Source: an uncultured Succinivibrio sp.
GTDB lineage: Bacteria; Pseudomonadota; Gammaproteobacteria; Enterobacterales; Succinivibrionaceae
DNA length: 54,542 bases
Reading direction: 5' to 3'
Assembly (NCBI GenBank): GCA_902772715.1
Contig: CACYBT010000294.1
Span: 1 to 54,542 of the forward strand
This document shows, piece after piece, positions 27,986 through 37,257 of the stretch. The number at the start of each line of letters is the position of its first letter. Within the stretch, counting starts at the first letter, position 1. Position numbers and translations under genes: made by a program. The notes beneath the pieces are model-generated. The model had not been told where the DNA came from. It did no database searches and saw only the letters and a program-made list of their open reading frames with translations.

Positions 27986-29386
27986 TTATATCTCTATAAG
28001 TGCCATTATGTTCCTAAGCTGGATATTCACTACATTGTTGAACTGAATCATATGATTTATTGTGGCATAATCAACCCAGAAGTAGCCGTCAGGAAGGATT
28101 CCCGCTTCCTCTGTTGATCCAATTTCTATAATTACATTCCTGTTCTGCTCATGATAGAAGCGTCCACCTTCTTCCGAAAGAAGGTTGTCAAAGAGGACAT
28201 TCTGCTTTTTCTCAAGCCGCTCTAGGAAAAAATTGTCGATGATATTAAATGTTTTATTTTTTAATGCTATAGACTCAAGCTGTACAGCAGGACCAAGTTC
28301 TGCCCCATCAAAACTGCCGGTCTCTGGTTTAATTTTTATCAGAAACTTGCGAACACCATCCTCAACTGTTGTCAGGCATCCGAAAAGGGCAATGCCCGTT
28401 GCTTCCACCAGGGGCTGCTCCCATTTGCGGACTTCCCGGCCTTCTATTTCTATTTTGCAGTATATAACCTTAAAGTCATATGGATTCTTACACTCTATTC
28501 CCATGGGGGTAATAACCCAGTTTTCCAGCGCTTTCAACGGAACAGTCCTAAACTCTGAATCATTAAGCATCTTGTAATCGTTAAGGCGGTTGAAAATCAA
28601 ATGCTCTTTTGGTTGGTCAGAACCTCCAAAAACAGAGGCAAAAAACGATTTGTCCTCAAATAGTCCTTCAATTTGGGCAAATTCTTCAGGCTCAAGCAAT
28701 TCTTTTGACAAAGGGATACAGGAGAGTACTGTCCTGGAATCCATATTGACCAGGTTTTCATATCTCATGCATTCCTTAATCTGTCCAAGGGTCATCCACT
28801 TATGGCTGGGAAGAACATCTATTTTTACATCTTTATCAACATACACAATAATGTTTCTGTTCCGCTTGCCCAGGAACCTGGAAGCCTGTTCTGACTGAAG
28901 CTGATCTGCAATTATTGTGTATTTCTTTGCATTCTTGAAATAATCTAAATATGCAGGGACAGCACCGCCATGCTTTTGGGTAAAGTTGCTTTTTGTGGCC
29001 TGGATAGTTGGAGAAAGCTGAATAACATTCACATTTCCTGGCTCCACTTTCGCCTGCATCAGAAAGTTCAGTTCGCCATCAATCATCTGACATAGGATGC
29101 CTAGAAACCCGACCTCTTTCTGAAGAATTATAGGTTGTTCCCGGACTACTTTATTATCTGCTATCTCCTGATACCCTGCCAGCTGGAAAAAGCTGCCATT
29201 GGTATTACGGATATATCCATCGGCCTCATCATAATGCCAGAATCCATCATAGGAAAATGGAATCTTCTGAATATCGACTTTCAGGTTATTATTTCTGAAT
29301 GCAACCCAATTAAATATATCCTCCATTGAGTTGACGTTTCCAGTCTTATCCTTCCAAGAACGAATCAGCTCATATGTGATGCTCAT
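27986..29386 (-). CDS. NDP-hexose 2,3-dehydratase (EvaA/TylX3 family)
   Basis: A 466-residue protein with the two-fold internal repeat of the EvaA family: a VGFLGILCQ/QLSPTIQATKSNF half and a matching IALFGCLTT/ELGPAVQLESIAL half. The family removes the 2-hydroxyl from dTDP-4-keto-6-deoxyglucose, the committing step to 2,6-dideoxy sugars. These are best known from actinomycete antibiotics and are uncommon in bacterial surface glycans. It overlaps the Gfo/Idh gene upstream by 4 bp, and rmlB and rmlA precede that, so the full route from glucose-1-phosphate is present in order. Confidence 0.85.
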   Translation of the reverse strand: MSITYELIRSWKDKTGNVNSMEDIFNWVAFRNNNLKVDIQKIPFSYDGFWHYDEADGYIRNTNGSFFQLAGYQEIADNKVVREQPIILQKEVGFLGILCQMIDGELNFLMQAKVEPGNVNVIQLSPTIQATKSNFTQKHGGAVPAYLDYFKNAKKYTIIADQLQSEQASRFLGKRNRNIIVYVDKDVKIDVLPSHKWMTLGQIKECMRYENLVNMDSRTVLSCIPLSKELLEPEEFAQIEGLFEDKSFFASVFGGSDQPKEHLIFNRLNDYKMLNDSEFRTVPLKALENWVITPMGIECKNPYDFKVIYCKIEIEGREVRKWEQPLVEATGIALFGCLTTVEDGVRKFLIKIKPETGSFDGAELGPAVQLESIALKNKTFNIIDNFFLERLEKKQNVLFDNLLSEEGGRFYHEQNRNVIIEIGSTEEAGILPDGYFWVDYATINHMIQFNNVVNIQLRNIMALIEI

Positions 29387-30354
29387 CTCTGTTGTGTTCC
29401 CTTCTCTCTTATGGTATCAACTAATTTTGACTGAAGAAGAATCTCGTCATACATTGCATGACGTTTTTCCGGGGTGCATACCTCTTCCTTAAATGCTTCT
29501 ATAGAGTGGGCAAAGCTCGAATCATCTGCAAGAATAATTTCTTTCTTTTCCGCTCCTTTTTCAATTATGACTGTCGGATTAAACCCTACTGGTGCAGTAA
29601 AAATCCTATTTGTAAACAGCCTTCCGGCACTTCCCCATATATCAAGACTGCACATATATTGGCAGTCCATACCAAAGCCCACCTGGCATATCAAACCATC
29701 AGCGTTTGAAAAAGAAGCGCTTCCATACATATCTACTTCGTACCCTGCTTTCTTGTTCAGCTGAGCAGAATCTACTTTGATGGATGATCCCAGAAGTTCT
29801 GTGGCAAGCTTGACAGTATAACCTCCTGCATCCAGCAGAGCACCGCCACCTAATGCTTTGTTATATCTAAAATCATTCTGAGCCCGCATAGGAAACCCGA
29901 AGTTTGCCCTGATAAGACGAAGTTCACCTATCTCTCCAGAAGCAAGTATTCTCTTGATCTCTCCAATTTGGGAATGATATTTGAACATATAATTTTCGTG
30001 GAGAGCCAGCCCTTTTTCCTTGGCTGCTTTAATTAATTTTTCTGAATCGGTAAAACAGGTGGTAGACGGTTTTTCAACCAATACATGCTTTCCTGCATCC
30101 AATGCTTTCATAGCCCACTTAAAATGCAATGCCGGGGGCTGGGGAACATATATTGAATCTATATCTTTTCTTTCAATAAGCTGTTCAAACGAAGCCATAC
30201 CATCTATTGAATATTCTGAACAGAAAACATCCAGCTTTGCCGGGGCATATTCTTCTGCGACAGCAACAGCACATATATCACTTACCTCTTGCAGGGCTGG
30301 CATAAAACGGCGGAATGCAATCTCAGAGCAGCCTACAATACCTATTCGAATCAT
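29383..30354 (-). CDS. Gfo/Idh/MocA-family oxidoreductase (NDP-sugar 3-ketoreductase)
   Basis: A 323-residue Gfo/Idh/MocA protein. Seen: an N-terminal NAD(P) Rossmann motif IGIVGCSEIA, the family VEKPSTT element at about residues 93-99, and the second-domain GGGALLDAGGY. In 2,6-dideoxysugar pathways a Gfo/Idh enzyme reduces the 3-keto group left by the 2,3-dehydratase (TylC1/SpnN type), and that gene follows here with a 4-bp overlap. It abuts rmlB with no gap. The assignment of the 3-position is by context. Confidence 0.82.
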   Translation of the reverse strand: MIRIGIVGCSEIAFRRFMPALQEVSDICAVAVAEEYAPAKLDVFCSEYSIDGMASFEQLIERKDIDSIYVPQPPALHFKWAMKALDAGKHVLVEKPSTTCFTDSEKLIKAAKEKGLALHENYMFKYHSQIGEIKRILASGEIGELRLIRANFGFPMRAQNDFRYNKALGGGALLDAGGYTVKLATELLGSSIKVDSAQLNKKAGYEVDMYGSASFSNADGLICQVGFGMDCQYMCSLDIWGSAGRLFTNRIFTAPVGFNPTVIIEKGAEKKEIILADDSSFAHSIEAFKEEVCTPEKRHAMYDEILLQSKLVDTIREKGTQQR

Positions 30355-31422
30355 TTATCTGTCCTTATAATTCTTTTCTATCCACTTAAGATATTCGCCA
30401 GAACGGATAGACTCTGCCCATTTAATATTGTCCAGGTACCAGCGCACTGTCTTTCTGAGTCCCCGGTTAAAGTCTACCGACTGTCTCCAGTCCAGCTCCT
30501 TTTTAAGCTTTGAGCAGTCTATGGCATAGCGGCGATCATGTCCCGGTCTGTCTTTCACAAAAGTTATAAGCCCTTTGATTTCTGCTTCATCAGCTCCAGT
30601 CTCCTGTGCGAATATTTCACACAGAGTATTCACAAGCTTAATGTTCTCCCATTCATTCTCGCCGCCTATGTTGTAACTCTCGCCTATCTTGCCATTCTGT
30701 AGCACAGTCCAGACTGCACTATTGTGGTCTTCCACATAGAGCCAGTCACGGATATTCTTTCCATCTCCATAGACAGGAAGTGGCTTTCTGTCCCGCATGT
30801 TATAGATCATCACAGGGATAAGCTTTTCTGGGAACTGATATGGGCCATAATTGTTAGAACAATTAGTCAAAGTAATCGGCAAGCCATAAGTATGAAAATA
30901 TGCACGAACTAAGTGATCACTGGATGCTTTGGAAGAACTGTAGGGGCTCCTAGGATCATAGGCTGTGGTCTCGGTAAAATAACCAACTGCCCCAAGACTG
31001 CCAAACACCTCATCGGTGCTGACATGGTGGAATCGCACATCTTTTCTATCTTTCCAGACAGAACAGCAGGCCTCCAGCAGAGCAAAGGTACCATTTATAT
31101 TGGTCCTGATAAATTCTCCCGGACCAATAATGCTGCGGTCCACATGACTCTCTGCCGCAAGATGGATGATTGCATCTACATCATACTGTTTAAAGATCCG
31201 TACATCGTTGTCGTAGTCACATATATCACCATGTTCAAAGAAATATCGCTTGCCATGCTCTTTCTGCTCGATATCCACAATATTCAACGGATTCCCGGCA
31301 TAAGTCAACTTATCTAAGTTGATAATGCGACCAGTGAAATCAGTTTTCTCAAAGATGTAGCGAATCAGGTTGCTGCCAATGAAGCCAGCACCACCAGTTA
31401 TAAGGATATTATTGAACTTCAT
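30355..31422 (-). CDS. rmlB: dTDP-glucose 4,6-dehydratase
   Basis: A 355-residue extended SDR. It makes dTDP-4-keto-6-deoxyglucose from dTDP-glucose. Seen: ITGGAGFIGSN, HLAAESHVDRSI, VSTDEVFG (catalytic Asp-Glu) and YSSSKASSD (Y-x-x-x-K), all diagnostic of RmlB. Full length. It overlaps rmlA by 4 bp (ATGA). No rmlC is in the window; the only RmlD-like gene sits in the nonulosonic acid set. The product therefore appears to go to the 2-deoxy/4-amino branch rather than to rhamnose. Confidence 0.93.
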   Translation of the reverse strand: MKFNNILITGGAGFIGSNLIRYIFEKTDFTGRIINLDKLTYAGNPLNIVDIEQKEHGKRYFFEHGDICDYDNDVRIFKQYDVDAIIHLAAESHVDRSIIGPGEFIRTNINGTFALLEACCSVWKDRKDVRFHHVSTDEVFGSLGAVGYFTETTAYDPRSPYSSSKASSDHLVRAYFHTYGLPITLTNCSNNYGPYQFPEKLIPVMIYNMRDRKPLPVYGDGKNIRDWLYVEDHNSAVWTVLQNGKIGESYNIGGENEWENIKLVNTLCEIFAQETGADEAEIKGLITFVKDRPGHDRRYAIDCSKLKKELDWRQSVDFNRGLRKTVRWYLDNIKWAESIRSGEYLKWIEKNYKDR

Positions 31423-32297
31423 AATACATTCTTTGCAATAAATTTAAGGTATGCACCATAATCGGTCTTATAACCAGATGCCAGTTTAAGGAGCTGCTCT
31501 TTTGTTATCCACTTCTTGCGGTATGCAATCTCTTCGATACAGGAGATATACAGTCCCTGTCTTTTCTGGATTGTGGCCACATAATTTGAAGCCTCAAGGA
31601 GACCATCATAAGTTCCAGTATCAAGCCAAGCAGAACCACGGCCCAAGAGCTGGACCTTAAGTCGGTCTTCATTCATATAGTCGTTATTTACAGAGGTTAT
31701 TTCTATTTCACCTCGCGCAGAAGGCTTTGTGTTTTCTGCTTTTTGGATAACATCATTAGGATAGAAATATAAACCAGGAACAGCATAGTTGGATTTTGGC
31801 TTGGCGGGCTTTTCTTCTATGGAGATTGCTTTCCACTTATCATCAAACTCTACTACACCATAGGCAGTTGGGTCTTTAACATAGTATCCAAAGATAACTG
31901 CATTCTTTGTCTTTTCAACAATCTCTCTGCTCTGCCGTAATGTAGGGGATAAGCCCTGCCCGTAGAAGATATTGTCACCAAGAATCAAAACAACGGAATC
32001 CTTGCCAATAAAGTCTTTGCCCAAGATAAATGCATCGGCAAGGCCCTTGGGAGTTTCCTGAATCTTGTACTGAAACTTCATTCCAAGGTTTTCTCCGGCA
32101 CCCAGAAGTCTTTCATAAAGGAACAGATCGCTTCTGGTAGAGATAATAAGGATATCCTTGATTCCTGCCAGCATAAGTACCGACAGCGGATAATAAATCA
32201 TTGGCTTGTCATAGATAGGCAAAAGCTGCTTTGATATAGCCTTTGTTATCGGATACAGCCGGGTTCCGGCACCACCTGCAAGAATAATACCTTTCAT
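31419..32297 (-). CDS. rmlA: Glucose-1-phosphate thymidylyltransferase
   Basis: A 292-residue RmlA. It couples dTTP and glucose-1-phosphate. Seen: the N-terminal GGAGTRLYPIT loop, ISKQLLPIYDKPMIYYPL, LGDNIFYGQG and the EEKPAKPKSNYA motif. The length is standard. It begins in a 4-bp overlap with the GtrB-like gene upstream, so synthesis of dTDP-sugars is coupled to the undecaprenyl-phosphate glycosyltransferase. It provides dTDP-glucose for rmlB and the branch that follows. Confidence 0.94.
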   Translation of the reverse strand: MKGIILAGGAGTRLYPITKAISKQLLPIYDKPMIYYPLSVLMLAGIKDILIISTRSDLFLYERLLGAGENLGMKFQYKIQETPKGLADAFILGKDFIGKDSVVLILGDNIFYGQGLSPTLRQSREIVEKTKNAVIFGYYVKDPTAYGVVEFDDKWKAISIEEKPAKPKSNYAVPGLYFYPNDVIQKAENTKPSARGEIEITSVNNDYMNEDRLKVQLLGRGSAWLDTGTYDGLLEASNYVATIQKRQGLYISCIEEIAYRKKWITKEQLLKLASGYKTDYGAYLKFIAKNVL

Positions 32298-33256
32298 TTT
32301 TTCTCATTCTCCCAATTCAATCGTTCTTCTTCAATTACTAAAGGTCTATTCATAAGCCTTTGATTCATACTCATTATATATTCGCCTAAAAAACCTATGA
32401 AAAATAACTGCATGGAGCCTAAAAAGAATACGCCGACTACAAGAGAAGCAAGTCCCAAGGGCATATCATTCCAATGTAGCAGCTTTCGAATCAATCCTAT
32501 AACAGCAATCAAGAAACTGCCACAAGCCATAAACATACCAGCAAAAGTTGCGATTCTAAGCCCTGCTTTGGTATAACTTGTGAACGACAGCATAGCTGCA
32601 TCGTATAGCCGATAAAAATTGAACTTTGATTTACCACTTCGGCGCTTGGCATGGTGATATGGCAAAGTGGTTATTTTATATCCAACCTCTGCTACTAATC
32701 CTCTTAAAAAAGGAATTGGATCGTTAAGCTTTCTGATTGTTTCTATAAAAGTCTTATCATATAGACCAAAACCAGTAAAATGATCTATCTGTTTTATAGA
32801 GGATGATTCTATAGAAGACATCTTCCGAATCATTTTATAATAACAAGTTCGTATAAATCGAATAATTTTGTTCTCATCATCAGAAGTTTTTTGTGTAGAA
32901 ACTATTTTTGCCCCGTTTTCCCACTCGTGAATAAACATTGGAATCATATCCACAGGGTCTTGGAAATCACTGCTAATATTGATTACACAGTCCCCATCCA
33001 GTTGCATTAAACCATAACATGCCGAATTAAAAATTCCAAAGTTGCGGGCATTAAATATTGCTTTAATCTTGGGATTATTTTTGCATAAATCTCTTATAAA
33101 CAATCGAGTGTTGTCAGTAGAACAGTTATCAATAAAACATATTTCATAGTCATACTGAGAACAATTGGTTTTAAGCTGTTCTTCAATTGCCTGACTTATA
33201 GGAATAACATTGTCCTCTTCGTTATAACAAGGAACTAAAACACTAATTTTTTTCAT
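32294..33256 (-). CDS. GtrB-like polyprenyl-phosphate glycosyltransferase (GT2)
   Basis: A 320-residue GT2 enzyme. Seen: VPCYNEEDNV at the N-terminus, SSDFQDP as the acidic metal site, the KRRSGKSKFNFY element, and two C-terminal membrane segments followed by GFLGEYIMSMN, as in GtrB. It should load a sugar onto undecaprenyl phosphate at the inner membrane. The upstream neighbours are GtrA and a GT-C-like protein (33267-35404). The three together form the classic Gtr three-component system that glycosylates O-antigen in the periplasm. It overlaps rmlA by 4 bp. Confidence 0.86.
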   Translation of the reverse strand: MKKISVLVPCYNEEDNVIPISQAIEEQLKTNCSQYDYEICFIDNCSTDNTRLFIRDLCKNNPKIKAIFNARNFGIFNSACYGLMQLDGDCVINISSDFQDPVDMIPMFIHEWENGAKIVSTQKTSDDENKIIRFIRTCYYKMIRKMSSIESSSIKQIDHFTGFGLYDKTFIETIRKLNDPIPFLRGLVAEVGYKITTLPYHHAKRRSGKSKFNFYRLYDAAMLSFTSYTKAGLRIATFAGMFMACGSFLIAVIGLIRKLLHWNDMPLGLASLVVGVFFLGSMQLFFIGFLGEYIMSMNQRLMNRPLVIEEERLNWENEKK

Positions 33257-33266
33257 AAATGTTCTC

Positions 33267-33659
33267 CTACATTTTATAAGCCCATTTTTTATTTATAACA
33301 AAATTAGTTGGTACTGTTATTATTAAAGATAATAAAGGGGCAATATATTTTGAGATATATAATTTTTCCACAAAAACAAACAAAAGAACATTGCTTAATA
33401 TCAAACCAGTAGCTGCATATGCTAGATATGTTTTTGCTAGAGTATAATAAGGGTTTCGATACTCTCCGTTTTTCTTTTTAAAAACATAGCGAGAGCTCCA
33501 AAAAAACGAATTTAAAACACTAATAATAAAAGCTATAATATTTGCAATGATATATTGTATGCCAAGATAAGCCAGACAAAAATAAACGGAGTATGAAACA
33601 AAAGCATTTGAGATCCCGACTATTGAGAATTTAATAAATTGTAAAATAGGAATTTTCAT
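33267..33659 (-). CDS. gtrA: GtrA-family undecaprenyl-phosphate-sugar flippase
   Basis: A 130-residue membrane protein with four predicted membrane segments. It shows the GtrA-family pattern KFSIVGISNAFVSY at the N-terminus, FFWSSRYVFK in the middle and TNFVINKKWAY at the end. GtrA proteins are thought to flip undecaprenyl-phosphate-sugar to the periplasmic side. It overlaps the GT-C-like gene upstream by 4 bp and is followed 10 bp later by the GtrB-like gene. It is the only GtrA in the window, although two GT2/GT-C pairs are present. Confidence 0.86.
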   Translation of the reverse strand: MKIPILQFIKFSIVGISNAFVSYSVYFCLAYLGIQYIIANIIAFIISVLNSFFWSSRYVFKKKNGEYRNPYYTLAKTYLAYAATGLILSNVLLFVFVEKLYISKYIAPLLSLIITVPTNFVINKKWAYKM

Positions 33660-35404
33660 TTTACGATTTTATATGTATTTTTTTCTAAGATAATTATATT
33701 GTCAACATTCATTCTTTTAGCCTCTTCTAAGTCATTTACAATAGGCATCCCTAAATAAGCTGTTAAAGCCAAGGGGCTAATGGGGCCTAAAAACGAATCA
33801 TTACTTTTATATAATTTATTTATTTCACAGTTCTTTGACACAAATAAGCAATATTGTTTCTTTTTCCCTTCTGTTATTCTGTTTATTTTATTCAAGGTTT
33901 TATAGAAACGATTATCTACAATCTGCATATTACCCTGTTTTCTTATATTACTCTGCTCAATCAAGTACTGGGGAGCAACACTTCTATAAATTGAACCATA
34001 TTTATAGCTTTCATTTATAAAACTTTCGCCATATACCACCAAAAGCAATAAAACAATTATAATTTTTTTTTCTTTAGCAAGAATAGTAAATAACGATTGC
34101 AGCTCCCCGGAACATAATAAAAAAATCAAGGAGATAAATAATGCCGGAAGGAAAAAATAGTGTGCGCCACCACCTTCCATTTCAATAAAAACACCAGGAA
34201 GAATACTGCAAAACGATGTAATTAGTGCCGCTTCTGATAAAACAGCAGACCTTGTTTTAAAGAAACAGTTATATGGCTGTGATTTTTTTGATAGAAAAAA
34301 CAATACTAACGCTGGAAACAGAATAAAAAAGACATGGCTAACTTTATATTCGGGTGATACATATGTATTAATAAAGTGAAACCATGAAATTGATCGTTCC
34401 GTAACATTCTGGCTTTCCCGAATAAAAAGGGATAACGAAAAAAGCAGAAAAACAAAACACAAACCAATTGATAACAATGTTGAAAGCTTAAATCCATGTG
34501 TTCTGATAAATATCCAAGCAAGTAAAACAAAAAAGATTATTCCAACCGAAATTTTTGTTGCTGTTATAATAAAAAGAAATAATGGGGTAATAAAATAGCA
34601 AATGACTTTTTCGCTATTTTTTATAGTTTTTAATTTACCTATCACAAAAACATACAAAAGTAACAAAACAAACGAAACGCAACAAGATTCACTTAAGAAG
34701 ATATGAAACCACCAAATGCCTATCGCATTTAAGTATCGTAAAGGTAAAAAACCTACAATAACAAACACCGATAATATAACATCAGAAACAAAAATATTAT
34801 GACTTTTATTTAAATATTCACGAATAATTCCAATTGCCTGAAAAAATAAATAAGTAAATACTGGTAGAAAAACAACAGGATACAAATAATTGTATGTAAT
34901 CAAACATGGTATTTTTACTATTTTGCTGATAACAGCTAGAAAAACAATACTTAAGTAATGGTACTTATAATATTCTAGCCCCTGAGACAAGAGAGCTGGA
35001 TATCCAAAATTTTTTATTGCCTCACATAATGTAGAAAGATAAAATGTATCACTATTGCCAAGACCGTTAAAAAAAGCATATTCTGGGGCAAGTGTTAAAT
35101 ATGAATAAAACCATACAGATCGAATCATAAAAAAAACAACCAAAAGATATACCAAGAAGGAAACGATGTAAGCCTTTATTTCTTTTTTCTCTTTTACACT
35201 TTTTATTATTGAAAAAACAGTTATAGCAAACCAAAAAAATGTTATAAAAAAGCAAACAAAAATGACTCTCTTTGAATAATAAAAGCGAGGATTAATTAAA
35301 GATGTAAAAACAATAATGGATAAAATTAAACTAGTTCCAAAGGCAAGAAGTGAACTTAGTATATTTCTGTCCATCGATTTGACGGTTGATTGTTTTAATT
35401 CCAT
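33656..35404 (-). CDS. GT-C-like multi-spanning membrane protein
   Basis: A 582-residue protein with about 12 hydrophobic spans and a short C-terminal soluble tail. It is a paralog of 18440-20386, sharing the SDTFYLSTLCEAI-x4-GYP loop element, the ITYNYL-P-x2-FLP segment, SESC and TKIS-x-GI. By position next to gtrA and a GtrB-like gene, it is the likely Gtr glycosyltransferase that transfers the lipid-linked sugar to the polymer outside the membrane. Sequence alone cannot exclude a polymerase. The base composition is AT-rich even for this operon. Confidence 0.62.
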   Translation of the reverse strand: MELKQSTVKSMDRNILSSLLAFGTSLILSIIVFTSLINPRFYYSKRVIFVCFFITFFWFAITVFSIIKSVKEKKEIKAYIVSFLVYLLVVFFMIRSVWFYSYLTLAPEYAFFNGLGNSDTFYLSTLCEAIKNFGYPALLSQGLEYYKYHYLSIVFLAVISKIVKIPCLITYNYLYPVVFLPVFTYLFFQAIGIIREYLNKSHNIFVSDVILSVFVIVGFLPLRYLNAIGIWWFHIFLSESCCVSFVLLLLYVFVIGKLKTIKNSEKVICYFITPLFLFIITATKISVGIIFFVLLAWIFIRTHGFKLSTLLSIGLCFVFLLFSLSLFIRESQNVTERSISWFHFINTYVSPEYKVSHVFFILFPALVLFFLSKKSQPYNCFFKTRSAVLSEAALITSFCSILPGVFIEMEGGGAHYFFLPALFISLIFLLCSGELQSLFTILAKEKKIIIVLLLLVVYGESFINESYKYGSIYRSVAPQYLIEQSNIRKQGNMQIVDNRFYKTLNKINRITEGKKKQYCLFVSKNCEINKLYKSNDSFLGPISPLALTAYLGMPIVNDLEEAKRMNVDNIIILEKNTYKIVK

Positions 35405-35416
35405 AGTTTTTCCTTT

Positions 35417-36487
35417 TTAAGAATTAAAATATTCTTTGATCTGCGCATTAGTCACTATTGCAGATTCTTTACCGCTTGAAATAGCTTTTTCCCATTCTAC
35501 TGTTTTTTCTATTGCCGTTTTAATATTCCATTTGGGTATCCATCCCAAACTTTTTTTTGCTTTTGTATTATCCAGTTTTAAGAAATTTGCCTCATGTGGT
35601 GCATTTTTTTCCTGCTCTGCATTCCACACTGCAGTACATCCCCAAGAATTACAGAACAGGGTTGCAAGCTCTCCTGTGGTGACACAGCTTTCATCATCTG
35701 GTCCAAAATTATATGAACCAGCAATTGCTTTATCAAAATACTGTTTTTGGGCAAGAAGCAGATACCCATACAGGCATTCTAAAACATGCTGATATGGTCT
35801 GATAGAATGTGGATTACGCAGTATTATTGATTGTCCTTGCTCTGTAGCTCGTATACAATCTGGAATAATTCTGTCAATAGCATAGTCGCCACCGCCAATC
35901 ACATTTCCACTTCTGGCAGTTGATAATGCGGGAGATTCTAATGTATTAAAAAAAGAATTGCGATAACTATATGTCACAAGTTCACTGCAACTTTTACTGT
36001 TGGAATAAGGGTCATATCCACATAGTTCTTCTTCTTCTCTGTATCCAGATTTTCTCTCCTTGTTCAAATAAACTTTATCAGTAGTCACATTAACAACAGA
36101 TCTTATGGTTTTTACCTTTCTGATTGCTTCAAGAAGATTGACGGTCCCCATGACATTTGTTTCATATGTTAGGACAGGCTCTTTATAAGATGTTCTGACA
36201 ATTGGTTGGGCAGCTAGATGCAGAACTATATCGGGATTAGCTTCCTGCATTGCTGCAATAAGATTATTTCTATCTCTAATATCGCCAATAATTGAATGAA
36301 TTTGATTAAAGGTTTTTGTCTGTTCAAAGAGTGATGGTTTTGTTGGAGGTTCTAAAGAATATCCAAAAACTTCTGCTTTAAACTGAAGAAGAATCTGGGT
36401 GAGCCAAGTTCCTTTGAACCCAGTATTCCCCGTGATAAATACTTTTTTGTTTTTATAGAATGATTGTAGGTTTACCACTGATTCCAT
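35417..36487 (-). CDS. rfbG: CDP-glucose 4,6-dehydratase
   Basis: A 356-residue extended SDR. It converts CDP-glucose to CDP-4-keto-6-deoxyglucose. Seen: ITGNTGFKGTWL (the hallmark variant of the Rossmann motif in this family), HLAAQPIVR, NVTTDKVY and YSNSKSCSE. I use the ATG at 36487; the longer reading would start at a TTG at 36496. It overlaps rfbF by 16 bp. Downstream enzymes of the 3,6-dideoxy route (an RfbH-like 3-dehydrase) are absent, so the fate of its product is uncertain; see the ThDP enzyme at 39701-41443. Confidence 0.92.
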   Translation of the reverse strand: MESVVNLQSFYKNKKVFITGNTGFKGTWLTQILLQFKAEVFGYSLEPPTKPSLFEQTKTFNQIHSIIGDIRDRNNLIAAMQEANPDIVLHLAAQPIVRTSYKEPVLTYETNVMGTVNLLEAIRKVKTIRSVVNVTTDKVYLNKERKSGYREEEELCGYDPYSNSKSCSELVTYSYRNSFFNTLESPALSTARSGNVIGGGDYAIDRIIPDCIRATEQGQSIILRNPHSIRPYQHVLECLYGYLLLAQKQYFDKAIAGSYNFGPDDESCVTTGELATLFCNSWGCTAVWNAEQEKNAPHEANFLKLDNTKAKKSLGWIPKWNIKTAIEKTVEWEKAISSGKESAIVTNAQIKEYFNS

Positions 36488-37257
36488 ACCATCCAAGGAG
36501 CCTTATGCTTTGACCACAAATCTGTCAACTCTTGTTTATCCTTAAGCATATCCATAGGATGCCAGAAACCAGAATGCTTATATGCATTCAGCTGGCCATC
36601 TTTTGCTAAGTTTTGGAGTGGTTCCTGCTCCCATATAATGGTTGGATCATTTTCTTTGATATAATCAAAAGCTCGATTATCACAGACAAAGAACCCCCCG
36701 TTTATCCAACCACCATCCCCTATGGGTTTTTCTTCAAACCTTCTTATTGCATTTTCTTTGTTTATGTCTAAAGCCCCAAAACGGCCAGATGGTTGTACTG
36801 CTGTTAATGTTACAAGTTTATTGGATTTCTCATGACACTCAATAAGTTTATTTATATTTATATCTGCAACTCCATCTCCATAGGTTAACATAAAAGGTTC
36901 TTTGTCAATATATTTCCGTGCCATTTTAATTCTCCCGCCGGTCATGGTATTCTGACCAGTATATAGCATGGTTACTGTCCAAGGTTCTGTTCTCATTTTA
37001 TGAATTTGAACATCATTATTTGCCATATCAATTGTAATATCAGAATAGCGGTTATAGTAATTTAAGAAGAAATCTTTAATAATGTGCCCTTTATATCCAG
37101 TTAAAATTATAAAATCGTTAAAACCATAATGACTATAGATTTTCATTATGTGCCAAAGAATTGGGTAATTTCCTATTTCAACCATAGGCTTAGGAATTCT
37201 TTGGGTTTCTTCGCCCAGCCTAGAACCTAGCCCTCCGGCAAGAATCAAAGTCTTCAT
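36472..37257 (-). CDS. rfbF: Glucose-1-phosphate cytidylyltransferase
   Basis: A 261-residue RfbF. It makes CDP-glucose from CTP and glucose-1-phosphate. Seen: LAGGLGSRLGEETQRIPKPM, ILWHIMKIYSHYG, TYGDGVADI and the C-terminal GFWHPMDMLKD, all diagnostic. The length is standard. It starts in a 4-bp ATGA overlap with the regulator gene, so it is the first enzyme gene of the main operon and is translationally coupled to the regulator. Confidence 0.93.
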   Translation of the reverse strand: MKTLILAGGLGSRLGEETQRIPKPMVEIGNYPILWHIMKIYSHYGFNDFIILTGYKGHIIKDFFLNYYNRYSDITIDMANNDVQIHKMRTEPWTVTMLYTGQNTMTGGRIKMARKYIDKEPFMLTYGDGVADININKLIECHEKSNKLVTLTAVQPSGRFGALDINKENAIRRFEEKPIGDGGWINGGFFVCDNRAFDYIKENDPTIIWEQEPLQNLAKDGQLNAYKHSGFWHPMDMLKDKQELTDLWSKHKAPWMVWNQW

